DNA of 64,000 bases from Streptococcus xiaochunlingii (GCF_006385805.1 NZ_VFSG01000003.1:1-64000), one strand, 5' to 3'; positions 8,584 through 19,663 are shown, numbered from the stretch's first letter. Translations and numbers: made by a program. Notes: generated from the letters alone by a model not told the origin.

Positions 8584-9291
8584 ATGTCCGATCAATTAAT
8601 TTATACGGGGAAAGCAAAAGATATTTATAGTACAGAAGACGAACATGTGATTAAGTCCGTTTATAAGGACCAGGCCACCATGCTAAATGGAGCTCGCAAA
8701 GAGACCATTGAGGGGAAAGGTGTGCTCAACAATCAGATTTCGTCTCTTATTTTTGAAAAATTGAATGCTGTGGGTGTAGAGACGCACTTTATCGAACGTA
8801 TTTCTGATACCGAACAATTGAACAAGAAGGTTACTATTATTCCTTTGGAGGTTGTTCTACGTAATGTGACTGCGGGTTCCTTTTCTAAACGTTTTGGCGT
8901 TGAAGAAGGTTTGGACTTGGAGACTCCAATCGTTGAATTTTACTATAAAAACGATGAGTTGGATGATCCATTCATCAATGATGAGCATGTAAAGTTCTTG
9001 GAAATTGCCAATGATGAACAAATTGCTTATATCAAGGAAGAAACGCGTCGCATCAATGAATTGCTGAAAGATTGGTTTGCACAAATTGGTCTTCGTTTGA
9101 TTGACTTCAAATTGGAATTTGGTTTTGATAAGGATGGCAAGATCATCTTGGCTGATGAATTCTCACCAGATAACTGCCGCCTTTGGGATGCGGAAGGGCA
9201 CCATATGGACAAGGATGTTTTCCGTCGTGATCTTGGTAGCTTGACAGATGTGTACAAGGTTGTGTTGGAGAAATTGCAGGGCTTGAAGTAA
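8584..9291 (+). CDS. purC: SAICAR synthetase (phosphoribosylaminoimidazole-succinocarboxamide synthase)
   Basis: Joins CAIR and aspartate using ATP, step eight of IMP synthesis. The 235-residue protein starts [16 protein letters not shown], with the nucleotide loop GKAKDIY, and has [23 protein letters not shown] and [13 protein letters not shown]. It is the first gene of the purC-L-F-M-N-x-x-H operon and has PurR-type boxes in front. GAAAGG about 11 bases upstream is a loose SD. Confidence 0.97.
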   Translation: MSDQLIYTGKAKDIYSTEDEHVIKSVYKDQATMLNGARKETIEGKGVLNNQISSLIFEKLNAVGVETHFIERISDTEQLNKKVTIIPLEVVLRNVTAGSFSKRFGVEEGLDLETPIVEFYYKNDELDDPFINDEHVKFLEIANDEQIAYIKEETRRINELLKDWFAQIGLRLIDFKLEFGFDKDGKIILADEFSPDNCRLWDAEGHHMDKDVFRRDLGSLTDVYKVVLEKLQGLK

Positions 9292-9346
9292 AGTTTTACT
9301 TGGTCGTCACTACAATCTTTAAGTAGAAATAGATAAAGGAAATAAA

Positions 9347-12300
9347 ATGGATAAACGTATTTTCGTTGAGAAAAAAGCTGATTTTCGTGTGAAATCGGAC
9401 TCTTTAGTAAAGGAATTACAGCATAATCTTCAGTTGAAAACCTTGAAGGATCTTCGGATTGTTCAGGTTTACGATGTCTTTGATTTGGCAGAGGACTTGT
9501 TTGCGCGTGCGGAAAAACACATCTTTTCTGAGCAGGTGACCGATACTGTTTTGGATGAAGCTGCGGTTCAGGCTGATCTTGAGAAGCATGCTTTCTTTGC
9601 CATTGAAAGCTTGCCTGGTCAATTTGACCAACGGGCGGCATCTTCACAAGAAGCTTTGCTTTTGCTTGGTAGTTCAAATGATGTAACAGTGAATACAGCA
9701 CAACTCTACTTGGTTAACAAGGATATTGATGCGAATGAGTTGGAAGCTGTCAAAAACTACCTCTTGAACCCAGTGGATTCTCGTTTCAAAGATATCACTG
9801 TTGGCATCGCGAAACAGGATTTCTCTGAGTCTGACAAGACCATTCCAAGCTTGGATTTCTTTGAAACATATACGGCAGAAGATTTTGCACAGTATAAAGC
9901 TGAGCAAGGATTGGCCATGGAAGTGGATGACCTTCTCTTCATTCAAGATTACTTCAAGTCTATTGGACGTGTGCCAACTGAGACCGAGTTGAAGGTGTTG
10001 GATACTTACTGGTCTGACCACTGCCGTCATACGACTTTCGAGACTGAGTTGAAACACATCGACTTCTCAGCATCTAAATTTGAAAAACAATTGCAAGCGA
10101 CTTATGACAAGTATATTGCCATGCGTGATGAGTTGGGACGTACAGAAAAACCTCAAACCTTGATGGATATGGCAACTATTTTTGGTCGCTATGAGCGTGC
10201 CAATGGTCGTTTGGATGACATGGAAGTGTCTGATGAAATTAATGCCTGCTCAGTTGAAATTGAAGTGGATGTCGATGGTGTCAAAGAACCATGGCTTCTC
10301 ATGTTCAAGAACGAAACGCACAACCACCCAACGGAGATCGAACCATTTGGTGGAGCGGCTACTTGTATCGGTGGTGCCATTCGTGACCCATTGTCAGGGC
10401 GTTCCTACGTTTACCAAGCTATGCGTATCTCAGGTGCTGGTGATATTACAGCTCCAATTTCAGAAACTCGCGCTGGTAAATTGCCACAACAAGTGATTTC
10501 TAAAACAGCGGCTCACGGTTATTCTTCATACGGTAACCAAATTGGTCTTGCAACAACTTATGTTCGTGAATACTTCCACCCAGGTTTCGTTGCTAAGCGT
10601 ATGGAGCTAGGTGCCGTTGTCGGTGCAGCTCCTAAGGAAAATGTTGTCCGTGAAAAGCCTGAAGCAGGTGATGTGATTATCTTGCTCGGTGGGAAGACTG
10701 GACGTGACGGTGTCGGCGGTGCGACAGGTTCTTCTAAAGTTCAAACAGTTGAATCTGTTGAAACAGCTGGTGCTGAGGTTCAAAAAGGGAATGCCATTGA
10801 AGAACGCAAGATTCAACGTCTTTTCCGTAATGGGGAAGTAACACGTCTGATTAAGAAATCAAATGACTTTGGTGCTGGTGGTGTCTGTGTGGCTATCGGT
10901 GAATTGGCAGATGGTCTTGAGATTGATCTAGACAAAGTGCCATTGAAATACCAAGGTTTGAACGGTACAGAAATTGCCATCTCTGAATCTCAAGAACGGA
11001 TGGCTGTAGTGGTTCGTCCAGAAGATGTAGATGCCTTCGTTGCAGCATGTAATAAAGAAAATATTGATGCTGTTGTCGTTGCGACAGTGACGGAGAAACC
11101 AAATCTTGTCATGCACTGGAATGGTGAAACCATCGTTGATTTGGAACGTCGTTTCCTTGATACAAACGGTGTGCGTGTGGTCGTAGATGCTAAGGTGGTT
11201 GACAAGGATGTCAAGCTTCCAGAAGAACGTCAAACATCTGCTGAGACCCTTGAAGCGGATACTCTTGAAGTCTTGGCTGACCTCAACCATGCAAGTCAAA
11301 AGGGGTTGCAAACCATCTTTGATAGCTCAGTTGGTCGTTCAACAGTCAATCACCCACTTGGTGGTCGCTACCAAATCACACCAACGGAAGCTTCTGTACA
11401 GAAATTGCCAGTTCAACATGGCGTGACGCATACGGCTTCTGTCATGGCGCAAGGGTTCAACCCTTATATCGCCGAATGGTCTCCATATCATGGTGCTGCT
11501 TATGCGGTCATCGAAGCAACTGCTCGTTTGGTTGCTGCTGGTGCCAACTGGTCTAAGGCTCGCTTCTCTTATCAAGAGTACTTCGAGCGGATGGATAAAC
11601 AAGCAGAGCGTTTTGGTCAACCAGTAGCTGCTCTTCTTGGATCCATCGAAGCTCAGATTCAACTTGGTTTACCATCTATCGGTGGTAAAGACTCGATGTC
11701 TGGTACCTTTGAAGAATTGACAGTACCACCAACTTTGGTTGCTTTTGGGGTAACAACTGCAGATAGCCGTAAGGTTCTTTCTCCAGAATTCAAAGCTGCT
11801 GGTGAAAATATTTACTACATTCCTGGTCAAGCTTTGGCACAAGAAATTGACTTTGAACTCATCAAGTCTAACTTTATTCAATTTGAAGCTATCCAAGCTG
11901 ACCACAAAGTGACAGCCGCATCAGCTGTTAAATATGGTGGTGTGGTTGAAGCTCTTGCACTTGCAACATTTGGGAACCATATCGGAGCAAATGTCGAATT
12001 AGCAGACCTTGACACTAGCTTGACAGCCCAATTGGGTGGATTCGTCTTCACATCGCCTGAAGAAATTGTAGGTGTTGCCAAGATCGGACAAACAGTAGCA
12101 GACTTTACACTAGTTGTCAACGGTGTAACGCTGGATGGACACAAACTTGACAGTGCCTTCCAAGGTAAATTGGAAGAGGTCTACCCAACGGAATTTGCAC
12201 AGGCAACTGAGTTGGAAGAAGTACCTGCTGTAGCATCAGATGCTGTGATCAAAGCTAAAGAAACAGTTGAAACACCAGTGGTTTACATCCCAGTATTCCC

Positions 12301-13072
12301 AGGCACCAACTCAGAATACGACTCCGCTAAGGCCTTTGAAAAAGAAGGTGCAAAAGTCAACTTGGTACCATTTGTCACACTCAACGAAGAAGCGATTGTC
12401 AAGTCTGTTGACACTATGGTTGACAATATCGAAAAAGCTAACATTATCTTCTTTGCAGGTGGCTTCTCAGCAGCGGATGAACCAGATGGATCCGCTAAAT
12501 TTATCGTTAACATCTTGCTCAATGAAAAAGTTCGTTCGGCTATTGATAGCTTCATCGAACGCGGAGGCTTGATCATCGGTATCTGTAATGGATTCCAAGC
12601 TCTTGTCAAATCAGGTCTCCTTCCATACGGTAACTTTGAAGATGCAAGCAGTACCAGTCCAACCCTCTTCTACAATGATGCCAACCAACACGTGGCTAAG
12701 ATGGTGGAAACACGGATTGCCAATACCAACTCACCATGGCTTGCCGGAGTAGAAGTTGGTGACATCCATGCCATCCCAGTATCACACGGTGAAGGTAAAT
12801 TTGTCGTGACAGCTGAGGAATTCGCAGAGCTTCGTGACAATGGTCAAATCTTTACCCAATATGTTGACTTCGAAGGGAAACCAAGCATGGATTCAAAATA
12901 CAATCCAAATGGTTCTGTCCATGCGATTGAAGGGATTACCAGCAAGAACGGTCAAATCATAGGTAAGATGGGGCACTCAGAACGTTTCGAAGACGGTCTC
13001 TTCCAAAATATTCCAGGAAATAAAGACCAACACCTCTTTGCGTCAGCGGTTCAATATTTTACTGGAAAATAA
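9347..13072 (+). CDS. purL: Phosphoribosylformylglycinamidine synthase, single-chain form
   Basis: Turns FGAR and glutamine into FGAM (step four). At 1241 residues it is the long one-piece form that includes the glutaminase domain, as in most lactobacilli and streptococci, not the split PurS/L/Q. The synthetase core shows TYWSDHCRHTTF, NETHNHPTEIEPFGGAATCIGG and GGKDSMSG. The C-terminal class I glutaminase begins about residue 980 with PVFPGTNSEYD and has the nucleophile in GICNGFQ and His/Glu in VSHGEGKF. SD AAAGGAAA precedes the ATG. Confidence 0.97.
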   Translation: MDKRIFVEKKADFRVKSDSLVKELQHNLQLKTLKDLRIVQVYDVFDLAEDLFARAEKHIFSEQVTDTVLDEAAVQADLEKHAFFAIESLPGQFDQRAASSQEALLLLGSSNDVTVNTAQLYLVNKDIDANELEAVKNYLLNPVDSRFKDITVGIAKQDFSESDKTIPSLDFFETYTAEDFAQYKAEQGLAMEVDDLLFIQDYFKSIGRVPTETELKVLDTYWSDHCRHTTFETELKHIDFSASKFEKQLQATYDKYIAMRDELGRTEKPQTLMDMATIFGRYERANGRLDDMEVSDEINACSVEIEVDVDGVKEPWLLMFKNETHNHPTEIEPFGGAATCIGGAIRDPLSGRSYVYQAMRISGAGDITAPISETRAGKLPQQVISKTAAHGYSSYGNQIGLATTYVREYFHPGFVAKRMELGAVVGAAPKENVVREKPEAGDVIILLGGKTGRDGVGGATGSSKVQTVESVETAGAEVQKGNAIEERKIQRLFRNGEVTRLIKKSNDFGAGGVCVAIGELADGLEIDLDKVPLKYQGLNGTEIAISESQERMAVVVRPEDVDAFVAACNKENIDAVVVATVTEKPNLVMHWNGETIVDLERRFLDTNGVRVVVDAKVVDKDVKLPEERQTSAETLEADTLEVLADLNHASQKGLQTIFDSSVGRSTVNHPLGGRYQITPTEASVQKLPVQHGVTHTASVMAQGFNPYIAEWSPYHGAAYAVIEATARLVAAGANWSKARFSYQEYFERMDKQAERFGQPVAALLGSIEAQIQLGLPSIGGKDSMSGTFEELTVPPTLVAFGVTTADSRKVLSPEFKAAGENIYYIPGQALAQEIDFELIKSNFIQFEAIQADHKVTAASAVKYGGVVEALALATFGNHIGANVELADLDTSLTAQLGGFVFTSPEEIVGVAKIGQTVADFTLVVNGVTLDGHKLDSAFQGKLEEVYPTEFAQATELEEVPAVASDAVIKAKETVETPVVYIPVFPGTNSEYDSAKAFEKEGAKVNLVPFVTLNEEAIVKSVDTMVDNIEKANIIFFAGGFSAADEPDGSAKFIVNILLNEKVRSAIDSFIERGGLIIGICNGFQALVKSGLLPYGNFEDASSTSPTLFYNDANQHVAKMVETRIANTNSPWLAGVEVGDIHAIPVSHGEGKFVVTAEEFAELRDNGQIFTQYVDFEGKPSMDSKYNPNGSVHAIEGITSKNGQIIGKMGHSERFEDGLFQNIPGNKDQHLFASAVQYFTGK

Positions 13073-13084
13073 AAGGTATACAAC

Positions 13085-14524
13085 ATGACATACGAAGTAA
13101 AATCTCTTAATGAAGAGTGTGGAGTCTTTGGGATTTGGGGACATCCAGACGCAGCAAAACTCACCTATTTTGGTCTTCACAGTCTCCAACACCGGGGACA
13201 AGAGGGTGCAGGAATCCTGGCTAATGACCAAGGGATCTTGAGACGTCATCGGGATACAGGTCTTCTTTCAGAAGTCTTTCGGAATCCATTAAATCTGGAG
13301 AAATTGACAGGATCTTCTGCTATTGGACATGTTCGCTATGCGACAGCGGGGGAAGCGTCTGTGGATAACATCCAACCCTTCCTCTTCCGCTTTCACGATA
13401 CGCAGTTTGGTCTGGCCCATAACGGGAATTTGACCAATGCCCAATCGCTCAAATCGGAATTAGAAAAAAATGGAGCCATCTTTAGCTCGACCTCTGACTC
13501 AGAAATTCTGGCCCACTTGATCCGTCGGAGCCACAACCCTTCCTTTATGGGGAAAATCAAGGAAGCGCTCAATACGGTCAAAGGTGGGTTTGCTTATCTG
13601 ATGCTATTTGAAGATAAGCTGATTGCAGCGCTAGACCCCAATGGCTTCCGTCCTCTTTCCATCGGGAAAATGGCAAATGGAGCCTTGGTTGTTTCTTCGG
13701 AAACCTGTGCCTTTGAGGTGATTGGGGCAGAATGGATCCGAGATGTGCATCCTGGTGAGCTCGTGATCTTTGATGAAAATGGCATCACCTATGATCGCTA
13801 TACGGATGATACTCAACTAGCAATTTGTTCTATGGAGTATATCTATTTTGCTCGTCCTGATTCCAATATCCAAGGGGTCAATGTCCATACGGCTCGCAAA
13901 CGGATGGGCGCTCAATTAGCACGAGAATTTAAGAACCAAGCAGATATTGTGGTGGGGGTTCCCAACTCCTCTCTCAGTGCGGCCATGGGCTTTGCGGAAG
14001 AATCCGGTCTGCCAAATGAAATGGGCTTGATCAAGAATCAGTATGTCCAACGGACCTTTATCCAACCGACTCAGGAATTGCGGGAACAAGGAGTGCGAAT
14101 GAAGCTCTCTGCCGTATCTGGTGTCGTGAAAGGCAAACGGGTTGTCATGATTGATGACTCTATTGTACGTGGGACAACATCACGTCGGATTGTGAAGTTA
14201 TTAAAAGAAGCAGGGGCTACAGAAGTCCATGTGGCAATTGCTAGCCCAGCTCTGGCTTATCCATGTTTCTATGGAATTGATATTCAGAGTCGCGAAGAGC
14301 TAATCGCAGCCAACCATACAGTAGAGGAAACTTGTGAGATTATTGGTGCGGATAGCTTGACCTACTTGTCCATTGATGGCTTGATTGATTCTATTGGTAT
14401 TGATACCGATGCACCAAACGGTGGTCTTTGTGTAGCTTACTTCGATGGGAAATACCCAACCCCTTTGTATGACTACGAAGAACGCTATTTGGAAAGCTTG
14501 AATGAGCAGACCTCCTTTTATTAG
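13085..14524 (+). CDS. purF: Amidophosphoribosyltransferase
   Basis: Catalyses the first committed step, PRPP plus glutamine to phosphoribosylamine. The 479-residue protein has a short propeptide ending before Cys in LNEECGVFGIWG (N-terminal nucleophile after processing), the HSLQHRGQEGAGI loop, and the PRPP motif VVMIDDSIVRGTTSRRIV. It starts 12 bases after purL. The C-terminal part shows the usual phosphoribosyltransferase domain. Confidence 0.97.
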   Translation: MTYEVKSLNEECGVFGIWGHPDAAKLTYFGLHSLQHRGQEGAGILANDQGILRRHRDTGLLSEVFRNPLNLEKLTGSSAIGHVRYATAGEASVDNIQPFLFRFHDTQFGLAHNGNLTNAQSLKSELEKNGAIFSSTSDSEILAHLIRRSHNPSFMGKIKEALNTVKGGFAYLMLFEDKLIAALDPNGFRPLSIGKMANGALVVSSETCAFEVIGAEWIRDVHPGELVIFDENGITYDRYTDDTQLAICSMEYIYFARPDSNIQGVNVHTARKRMGAQLAREFKNQADIVVGVPNSSLSAAMGFAEESGLPNEMGLIKNQYVQRTFIQPTQELREQGVRMKLSAVSGVVKGKRVVMIDDSIVRGTTSRRIVKLLKEAGATEVHVAIASPALAYPCFYGIDIQSREELIAANHTVEETCEIIGADSLTYLSIDGLIDSIGIDTDAPNGGLCVAYFDGKYPTPLYDYEERYLESLNEQTSFY

Positions 14525-14588
14525 GAATTTTTGCAAATGTATCTGATCAATCACAGTAGACTCTAGGAAGAGAAAAAGGAATAAACAA

Positions 14589-15611
14589 ATGACAAACAAA
14601 AATGCATACGCGCAGTCTGGTGTGGACGTTGAAGCGGGTTATGAAGTTGTTGAACGGATCAAAAAACACGTGGCACGTACGGAGCGTGCAGGTGTCATGG
14701 GAGCTCTTGGTGGTTTCGGTGGTATGTTTGACCTTTCAAAAACAGGTGTCAAAGAGCCTGTTTTGATCTCAGGGACGGACGGTGTCGGAACTAAGCTCAT
14801 GTTAGCTATCAAGTATGACAAACACGATACAATCGGTCAGGACTGTGTGGCTATGTGTGTCAACGATATCATCGCTGCAGGTGCAGAGCCCCTCTACTTC
14901 TTGGACTACGTCGCAACTGGTAAAAATGAACCAGCTAAACTAGAACAAGTCGTTGCTGGTGTGGCTGAAGGGTGTGTACAAGCAGGTGCAGTCCTCATCG
15001 GTGGGGAAACTGCTGAAATGCCTGGTATGTATGGCGAAGACGACTATGACTTGGCTGGTTTCGCAGTAGGTGTTGCTGAAAAATCTCAAATCATCGACGG
15101 TTCAAAAGTAGCAGTAGGGGATGTGATTCTGGGGCTTGCTTCAAGCGGTATCCACTCAAATGGTTACTCACTCGTTCGTCGTGTCTTTGCGGATTACACA
15201 GGTGAAGAAGTTCTCCCAGAATTGGAAGGCAAGAAACTTAAAGACGTTCTTTTGGAACCAACTCGTATCTACGTTAAGGCTGTTCTACCGCTCATCAAAG
15301 AAGAATTGGTCAACGGAATTGCCCATATCACAGGTGGTGGTTTCATCGAAAATGTACCACGGATGTTCGCTGATGACTTGGCTGCTGAAATTGACGAAAG
15401 CAAAGTACCAGTTCTTCCAATTTTCAAAGCCCTTGAAAAATATGGTGAGATCAAACACGAAGAAATGTTTGAAATCTTCAACATGGGTATTGGCCTCATG
15501 CTTGCGGTTAAACCAGAGAATGTGGAACGTGTCAAAGAACTTCTTGACGAACCTGTTTATGAAATTGGTCGTATTGTGAAGAAAGATGGCGCAAGTGTGG
15601 TGATTAAATAA
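14589..15611 (+). CDS. purM: Phosphoribosylformylglycinamidine cyclo-ligase (AIR synthetase)
   Basis: Closes FGAM to AIR using ATP (step five). The 340-residue protein has the family signatures [36 protein letters not shown] and [19 protein letters not shown] precedes the ATG. The stop codon shares its last base with the ATG of purN (TAATG), so the two are coupled. Confidence 0.97.
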   Translation: MTNKNAYAQSGVDVEAGYEVVERIKKHVARTERAGVMGALGGFGGMFDLSKTGVKEPVLISGTDGVGTKLMLAIKYDKHDTIGQDCVAMCVNDIIAAGAEPLYFLDYVATGKNEPAKLEQVVAGVAEGCVQAGAVLIGGETAEMPGMYGEDDYDLAGFAVGVAEKSQIIDGSKVAVGDVILGLASSGIHSNGYSLVRRVFADYTGEEVLPELEGKKLKDVLLEPTRIYVKAVLPLIKEELVNGIAHITGGGFIENVPRMFADDLAAEIDESKVPVLPIFKALEKYGEIKHEEMFEIFNMGIGLMLAVKPENVERVKELLDEPVYEIGRIVKKDGASVVIK

Positions 15612-16168
15612 TGACTAAAAGGATTGCTGTTTTTGCTTCCGGAAATGGTTCAAACTTCCAGGTGATCGCGGAACAATTTCCAGTAGAATTTGTCTTTTCA
15701 GATCACCGGGATGCCTATGTCATAGAACGTGCCGAAAAGCTAGGGGTATTATCCTACGCTTTTGAACTCAAAGAGTTTGAGAACAAGGCAGACTATGAAG
15801 GAGCCATTGTCGAACTTTTGGATGAACATCAGATTGACTTGGTTTGTCTGGCAGGCTACATGAAAATCGTCGGTCCAACCTTGCTAGCAGCTTATGAAGG
15901 CCGTATCATTAATATTCACCCGGCTTATCTTCCTGAATTTCCAGGTGCTCATGGTATTGAGGATGCTTGGAATGCAGGCGTTGACCAGTCTGGCGTGACT
16001 ATTCACTGGGTGGACTCTGGTGTTGACACTGGTAAGGTTATCAAACAAGTCCGTGTGCCACGCCTTGAAGGGGATACCCTTGATACTTTCGAGACGCGCA
16101 TCCACGAAACAGAGTACAAGCTCTATCCAGAAGTGTTGGATGGTTTGGGAGTGGAGAGGAAGAAATGA
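15611..16168 (+). CDS. purN: Phosphoribosylglycinamide formyltransferase
   Basis: Transfers a formyl group from 10-formyl-tetrahydrofolate to GAR (step three). The 185-residue protein shows FASGNGSNFQVI, LAGYMKIVGPTLL, the catalytic-region INIHPAYLPEFPGAHG and the Asp loop VDSGVDTG. It overlaps purM by one base and the next small gene by four. Confidence 0.96.
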   Translation: MTKRIAVFASGNGSNFQVIAEQFPVEFVFSDHRDAYVIERAEKLGVLSYAFELKEFENKADYEGAIVELLDEHQIDLVCLAGYMKIVGPTLLAAYEGRIINIHPAYLPEFPGAHGIEDAWNAGVDQSGVTIHWVDSGVDTGKVIKQVRVPRLEGDTLDTFETRIHETEYKLYPEVLDGLGVERKK

Positions 16169-16539
16169 TTATGGACCAATACTATATGGAGTTAAAGAAT
16201 AAGTTATCTAACAGACCAATCCTACTGGATAATACTAATGATTTTCTTTTTGTTTTAGTAAATACAGTGAAAGCTATGATAGAAAATACTGATAAAAGTC
16301 AGCTTTCAGAGTTAGATAAAATTTTAGACGGTGTCACAAGTCAAGAATTAAAACTTGCCTATGATTTTTGTCAAGGGAAATTCGGTCAAGCAGGTTTTTC
16401 TTATCGTCGGCACCCGAATTATTTTTATTTGTCCAGTTTAATTGCGACTTTTCCAGAATTTGAGTTGTCTAAAGCAGACCGAGATTACCTCAAAGGAATC
16501 ATAAATTTTGATAACTACCTTTTATATGAGTTAGATTAG
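16165..16539 (+). CDS. Unknown 124-residue protein inside the pur operon
   Basis: Begins ATG ATT ATG over the purN stop codon, so it should be translated from the same mRNA. It is acidic, with no signal peptide or membrane segment, and looks helical (MDQYYMELKNKLSN, NFLFVLVNTVKAMI-like N-terminal half, FCQGKFGQAGFSYRRHPNYFYLSSL middle). I do not recognise the family. It is more AT-rich than its pur neighbours, which suggests later arrival. Small acidic helical proteins of this look are often immunity-like, but that is only a guess. Confidence 0.7.
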   Translation: MIMDQYYMELKNKLSNRPILLDNTNDFLFVLVNTVKAMIENTDKSQLSELDKILDGVTSQELKLAYDFCQGKFGQAGFSYRRHPNYFYLSSLIATFPEFELSKADRDYLKGIINFDNYLLYELD

Positions 16540-16581
16540 TCTTTAATCACCTCAAAATCCTATTTATTCAAAAGGAGAAAA

Positions 16582-17046
16582 ATGATTAATCTGAAATTAG
16601 TAGATGAGAGCAGTTTTCAGGCAGTGCTGGATTTGAAAATATCTGATGCTGATGAACGAGCGCGTTTTGTAGCTCCCAATGTGCGTTCTTTAGCTGACGC
16701 ATGGCTCTACCGAGAGAATGGGGATGTGTTTCCCATGGCAATCTATTGGAATGAGCTAGTAGTTGGTTTTCTACTGTTGGAAATAGATAAGGATGAGGCA
16801 GAATATTTTATCTGGCGGATAATGATTGGCCAGCAGTACCAAGGAAAAAGTTATGGACGAAAAGCCTTGGAAGTTCTGATCAAAGAGGCTCAGATGGATA
16901 GAGCTTGCAATCATATTATCGCAGATTATGTGGTTGGAAATGAAAAAATGAAGTACCTGCTGACTAGTTTGGGTTTTCAGGAAACAGGATTTATAGAAGA
17001 AAATAACGAAGTCGCTATGCGGTTGGATCTAAAGAAAGAGGAATAG
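16582..17046 (+). CDS. GNAT-family N-acetyltransferase
   Basis: A 154-residue acetyl-CoA-dependent acetyltransferase. It has an N-terminal substrate part ([12 protein letters not shown]...), the central strand VGFLLLEID, the acetyl-CoA loop region [19 protein letters not shown] and the C-terminal [11 protein letters not shown] turn. The overall pattern resembles spermidine/aminoglycoside-type small GNATs (BltD/SpeG-like), but the substrate is unknown. It sits between purN and purH with a strong SD (AAAAGGAGA) and the purH start follows one base after its stop. Not part of purine synthesis. Confidence 0.85.
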   Translation: MINLKLVDESSFQAVLDLKISDADERARFVAPNVRSLADAWLYRENGDVFPMAIYWNELVVGFLLLEIDKDEAEYFIWRIMIGQQYQGKSYGRKALEVLIKEAQMDRACNHIIADYVVGNEKMKYLLTSLGFQETGFIEENNEVAMRLDLKKEE

Positions 17047-17047
17047 A

Positions 17048-18595
17048 ATGACTAAACGCGCACTAATTAGTGTCTCAGACAAAGCGGGCATTGTTGAATT
17101 TGCCCAAGAACTTAAAAAACTTGGTTGGGATATCATCTCAACAGGTGGTACCAAGGTTGCCCTTGACAATGCTGGGGTAGACACCATTGCTATCGACGAT
17201 GTGACTGGTTTCCCAGAAATGATGGACGGTCGCGTCAAGACTCTCCACCCAAATATTCACGGGGGTCTTCTTGCTCGTCGTGACCTCGATAGTCACCTAG
17301 AAGCTGCTAAGGACAATCAGATTGAGCTCATTGATCTTGTAGTGGTAAACCTCTACCCATTCAAGGAGACTATTCTCAAACCAGACGTGACTTACGCTGA
17401 TGCGGTGGAGAACATCGATATCGGTGGGCCGTCTATGCTTCGTTCAGCAGCGAAAAACCATGCTAGCGTCACAGTTGTGGTAGATCCTGCTGACTATGCT
17501 GTTGTTTTGGAAGAATTGGCAGCCAATGGCGAAACAACTTACGAAACTCGCCAACGTCTGGCAGCTAAGGTTTTCCGTCACACAGCAGCTTATGATGCCT
17601 TGATTGCAGAATATTTCACAGCTCAAGTGGGTGAAGAAAAACCTGAAAAACTCACTTTAACCTATGACCTCAAACAAGCTATGCGTTACGGGGAAAACCC
17701 TCAACAAGACGCAGATTTCTACCAAAAAGCTTTGCCGACGGATTACTCGATTGCGTCCGCTAAACAGCTCAACGGTAAAGAATTGTCCTTCAATAACATC
17801 CGTGATGCGGATGCTGCTATCCGTATCATCCGTGATTTCAAAGACCGCCCAACCGTTGTGGCTCTCAAACACATGAACCCATGTGGGATCGGTCAAGCTG
17901 ACGACATCGAAACTGCTTGGGACTACGCTTATGAGTCTGACCCAGTATCTATCTTTGGTGGTATTGTCGTTCTCAACCGTGAAGTTGACGCTGCGACAGC
18001 TGAGAAGATGCATGGTGTTTTCCTCGAAATCATCATTGCACCAAGCTATACGGATGAAGCGCTAGCCATTTTGACCAACAAAAAGAAAAATTTGCGTATC
18101 CTTGCCTTGCCATTCGACGCTCAAGACGCCAGTGAAGTGGAAGCAGAATATACAGGTGTTGTCGGTGGACTCCTCGTTCAAAACCAAGACGTGGTCAAAG
18201 AAAGCCCAGCTGACTGGCAAGTGGTTACTAAACGCCAACCAACGGAGACAGAAGCGACAGCTCTTGAGTTTGCTTGGAAGGCTATCAAGTACGTCAAATC
18301 AAATGGGATCATCGTGACCAACGACCACATGACACTTGGTGTTGGCCCAGGTCAAACCAATCGTGTGGCATCTGTCCGTATCGCTATTGACCAAGCTAAA
18401 GACCGTCTTGACGGCGCTGTTCTTGCTTCTGATGCCTTCTTCCCATTTGCGGATAACGTAGAAGAAATCGCTAAGGCAGGAATTAAGGCTATCATCCAAC
18501 CGGGTGGATCAGTCCGTGACCAAGAGTCAATCGAAGCGGCTGACAAATATGGTTTGACCATGATCTTTACAGGTGTTCGTCACTTCAGACATTAA
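17048..18595 (+). CDS. purH: Bifunctional AICAR transformylase / IMP cyclohydrolase
   Basis: Carries out the last two steps to IMP. The 515-residue protein has the N-terminal cyclohydrolase (MGS-like) domain, [46 protein letters not shown], and the C-terminal transformylase with [23 protein letters not shown] and [10 protein letters not shown]. It ends this transcription unit, followed by a terminator shared with the convergent CHAP gene. Confidence 0.97.
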   Translation: MTKRALISVSDKAGIVEFAQELKKLGWDIISTGGTKVALDNAGVDTIAIDDVTGFPEMMDGRVKTLHPNIHGGLLARRDLDSHLEAAKDNQIELIDLVVVNLYPFKETILKPDVTYADAVENIDIGGPSMLRSAAKNHASVTVVVDPADYAVVLEELAANGETTYETRQRLAAKVFRHTAAYDALIAEYFTAQVGEEKPEKLTLTYDLKQAMRYGENPQQDADFYQKALPTDYSIASAKQLNGKELSFNNIRDADAAIRIIRDFKDRPTVVALKHMNPCGIGQADDIETAWDYAYESDPVSIFGGIVVLNREVDAATAEKMHGVFLEIIIAPSYTDEALAILTNKKKNLRILALPFDAQDASEVEAEYTGVVGGLLVQNQDVVKESPADWQVVTKRQPTETEATALEFAWKAIKYVKSNGIIVTNDHMTLGVGPGQTNRVASVRIAIDQAKDRLDGAVLASDAFFPFADNVEEIAKAGIKAIIQPGGSVRDQESIEAADKYGLTMIFTGVRHFRH

Positions 18596-18598
18596 TCT

Positions 18599-18631
18599 AA
18601 AAAGGCACTCATCGATGGATGAGCGCCTTTT
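18599..18631 (+). terminator. Terminator after purH, probably bidirectional
   Basis: AAAAGGCACTCATC / GATGAGCGCCTTTT stem. A T run follows on the plus strand and an A run precedes it, so it can also end the convergent minus-strand gene. Confidence 0.88.
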
Positions 18632-18649
18632 GTTCTGGTTAGGAATTCC

Positions 18650-19663
18650 TTAATTTGGATAGATATAGCTGACTGTTCCCCAGACAACATTCGTGGGGTC
18701 AAACCAGCCACGGAAATTGTTGATGGTCCGATTTCCATTGTAATTAGCTTCTTTTACTTGGATTTTTTGATCATGTTCGACCTCTGTCACGACTGCAACG
18801 TGGCCATAGCCTCCATTATCCCAACAGGCGATAGCACCGACCTCTGGGGTATTTCCTGTCCGGAAGCCCGCAGCACGTGCACTAGTAGCCCACATACCAC
18901 CGTTTCCCCACCAGTTTTGTGACCAAGGCGCCAGCTCTTTTGCTGCCCAGGTACATTCGCCGACGGGATAGTAATTATCCGGTTGGGTGACCAGTGGAGC
19001 AGGTTTAGCCCGCTCGACCGGAAATTCAGTGGCAAGTAAACCTTTTAAGTGCCCCTTGTCTTTTTGGTAGACGTGGAGATGAAAGGTTCCTTTCCCTGTA
19101 TGTTTCTCGGCATTGAAGGATAATTGGTAGCGACCAGGTGCCGTTCTTTTTGCGGGATACCAGATCAAGTCGTCTTGGCCATCTTGTTCAGACCAGATGG
19201 GAAAGAAGACCTCCTCCACATCCTCAAAAAGCTGGAGTTGGATCTCAAATAGCTGTGTAGTGCTAGGTCGGACTGTAATCTTGGGTTGGGAAGAAGCCAG
19301 ATCTTTTTCTTCAACGATTGTCTGTAGAGGAAACAGTCCTTCAATATTTCCGTTAGAATGGATCCCGTAGACATGGATGTGATAAAGTCCTGCTTGATCC
19401 AAATGATTGGTCAGAGGTACTTGCAAATCAAACCCATTTTCTCCTCGTTGGACAGGATACCAAATGAGGTCGTCCTGGCCATTTTGCTCGGACCAAATGG
19501 GGACGCTAACGCTTTGGAAGCGATCTGGAATGGTACCGAGGTGGACAACTAATTGTCCTTTTTCCTTGTAGATATAATTGACGTTTTGGTCTGCTCTTGC
19601 AACTTGTGAAGCTCCTGCCCAGAAAAGACAAGCTGCCAAGAGTAGTTTCTTTATTCTCTGCAT
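18650..19663 (-). CDS. Secreted CHAP-domain wall hydrolase with two Bsp-like repeats
   Basis: A 337-residue protein with a signal peptide (residues 1-24, cleavage after ARA). Two repeats of about 85 residues follow, each with the motif [15 protein letters not shown], matching the GBS Bsp-like repeat family that is thought to bind the cell surface. The C-terminal CHAP domain has [16 protein letters not shown] (Cys) and GGYGHVAVV (His) and is very similar to that of PcsB at 986-2233. A likely peptidoglycan amidase or endopeptidase with a surface-binding front. It is transcribed towards purH and lies between purH and purD. The minus-strand -10 TATAAT is at 19698-19703. Confidence 0.9.
   Translation of the reverse strand: MQRIKKLLLAACLFWAGASQVARADQNVNYIYKEKGQLVVHLGTIPDRFQSVSVPIWSEQNGQDDLIWYPVQRGENGFDLQVPLTNHLDQAGLYHIHVYGIHSNGNIEGLFPLQTIVEEKDLASSQPKITVRPSTTQLFEIQLQLFEDVEEVFFPIWSEQDGQDDLIWYPAKRTAPGRYQLSFNAEKHTGKGTFHLHVYQKDKGHLKGLLATEFPVERAKPAPLVTQPDNYYPVGECTWAAKELAPWSQNWWGNGGMWATSARAAGFRTGNTPEVGAIACWDNGGYGHVAVVTEVEHDQKIQVKEANYNGNRTINNFRGWFDPTNVVWGTVSYIYPN

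Noticed and set aside
9027..9701. Minus-strand open frame of 224 codons across purC-purL
   Set aside because: It lies antisense to two certain genes and has no recognisable domain; codon pattern is that of a shadow frame.
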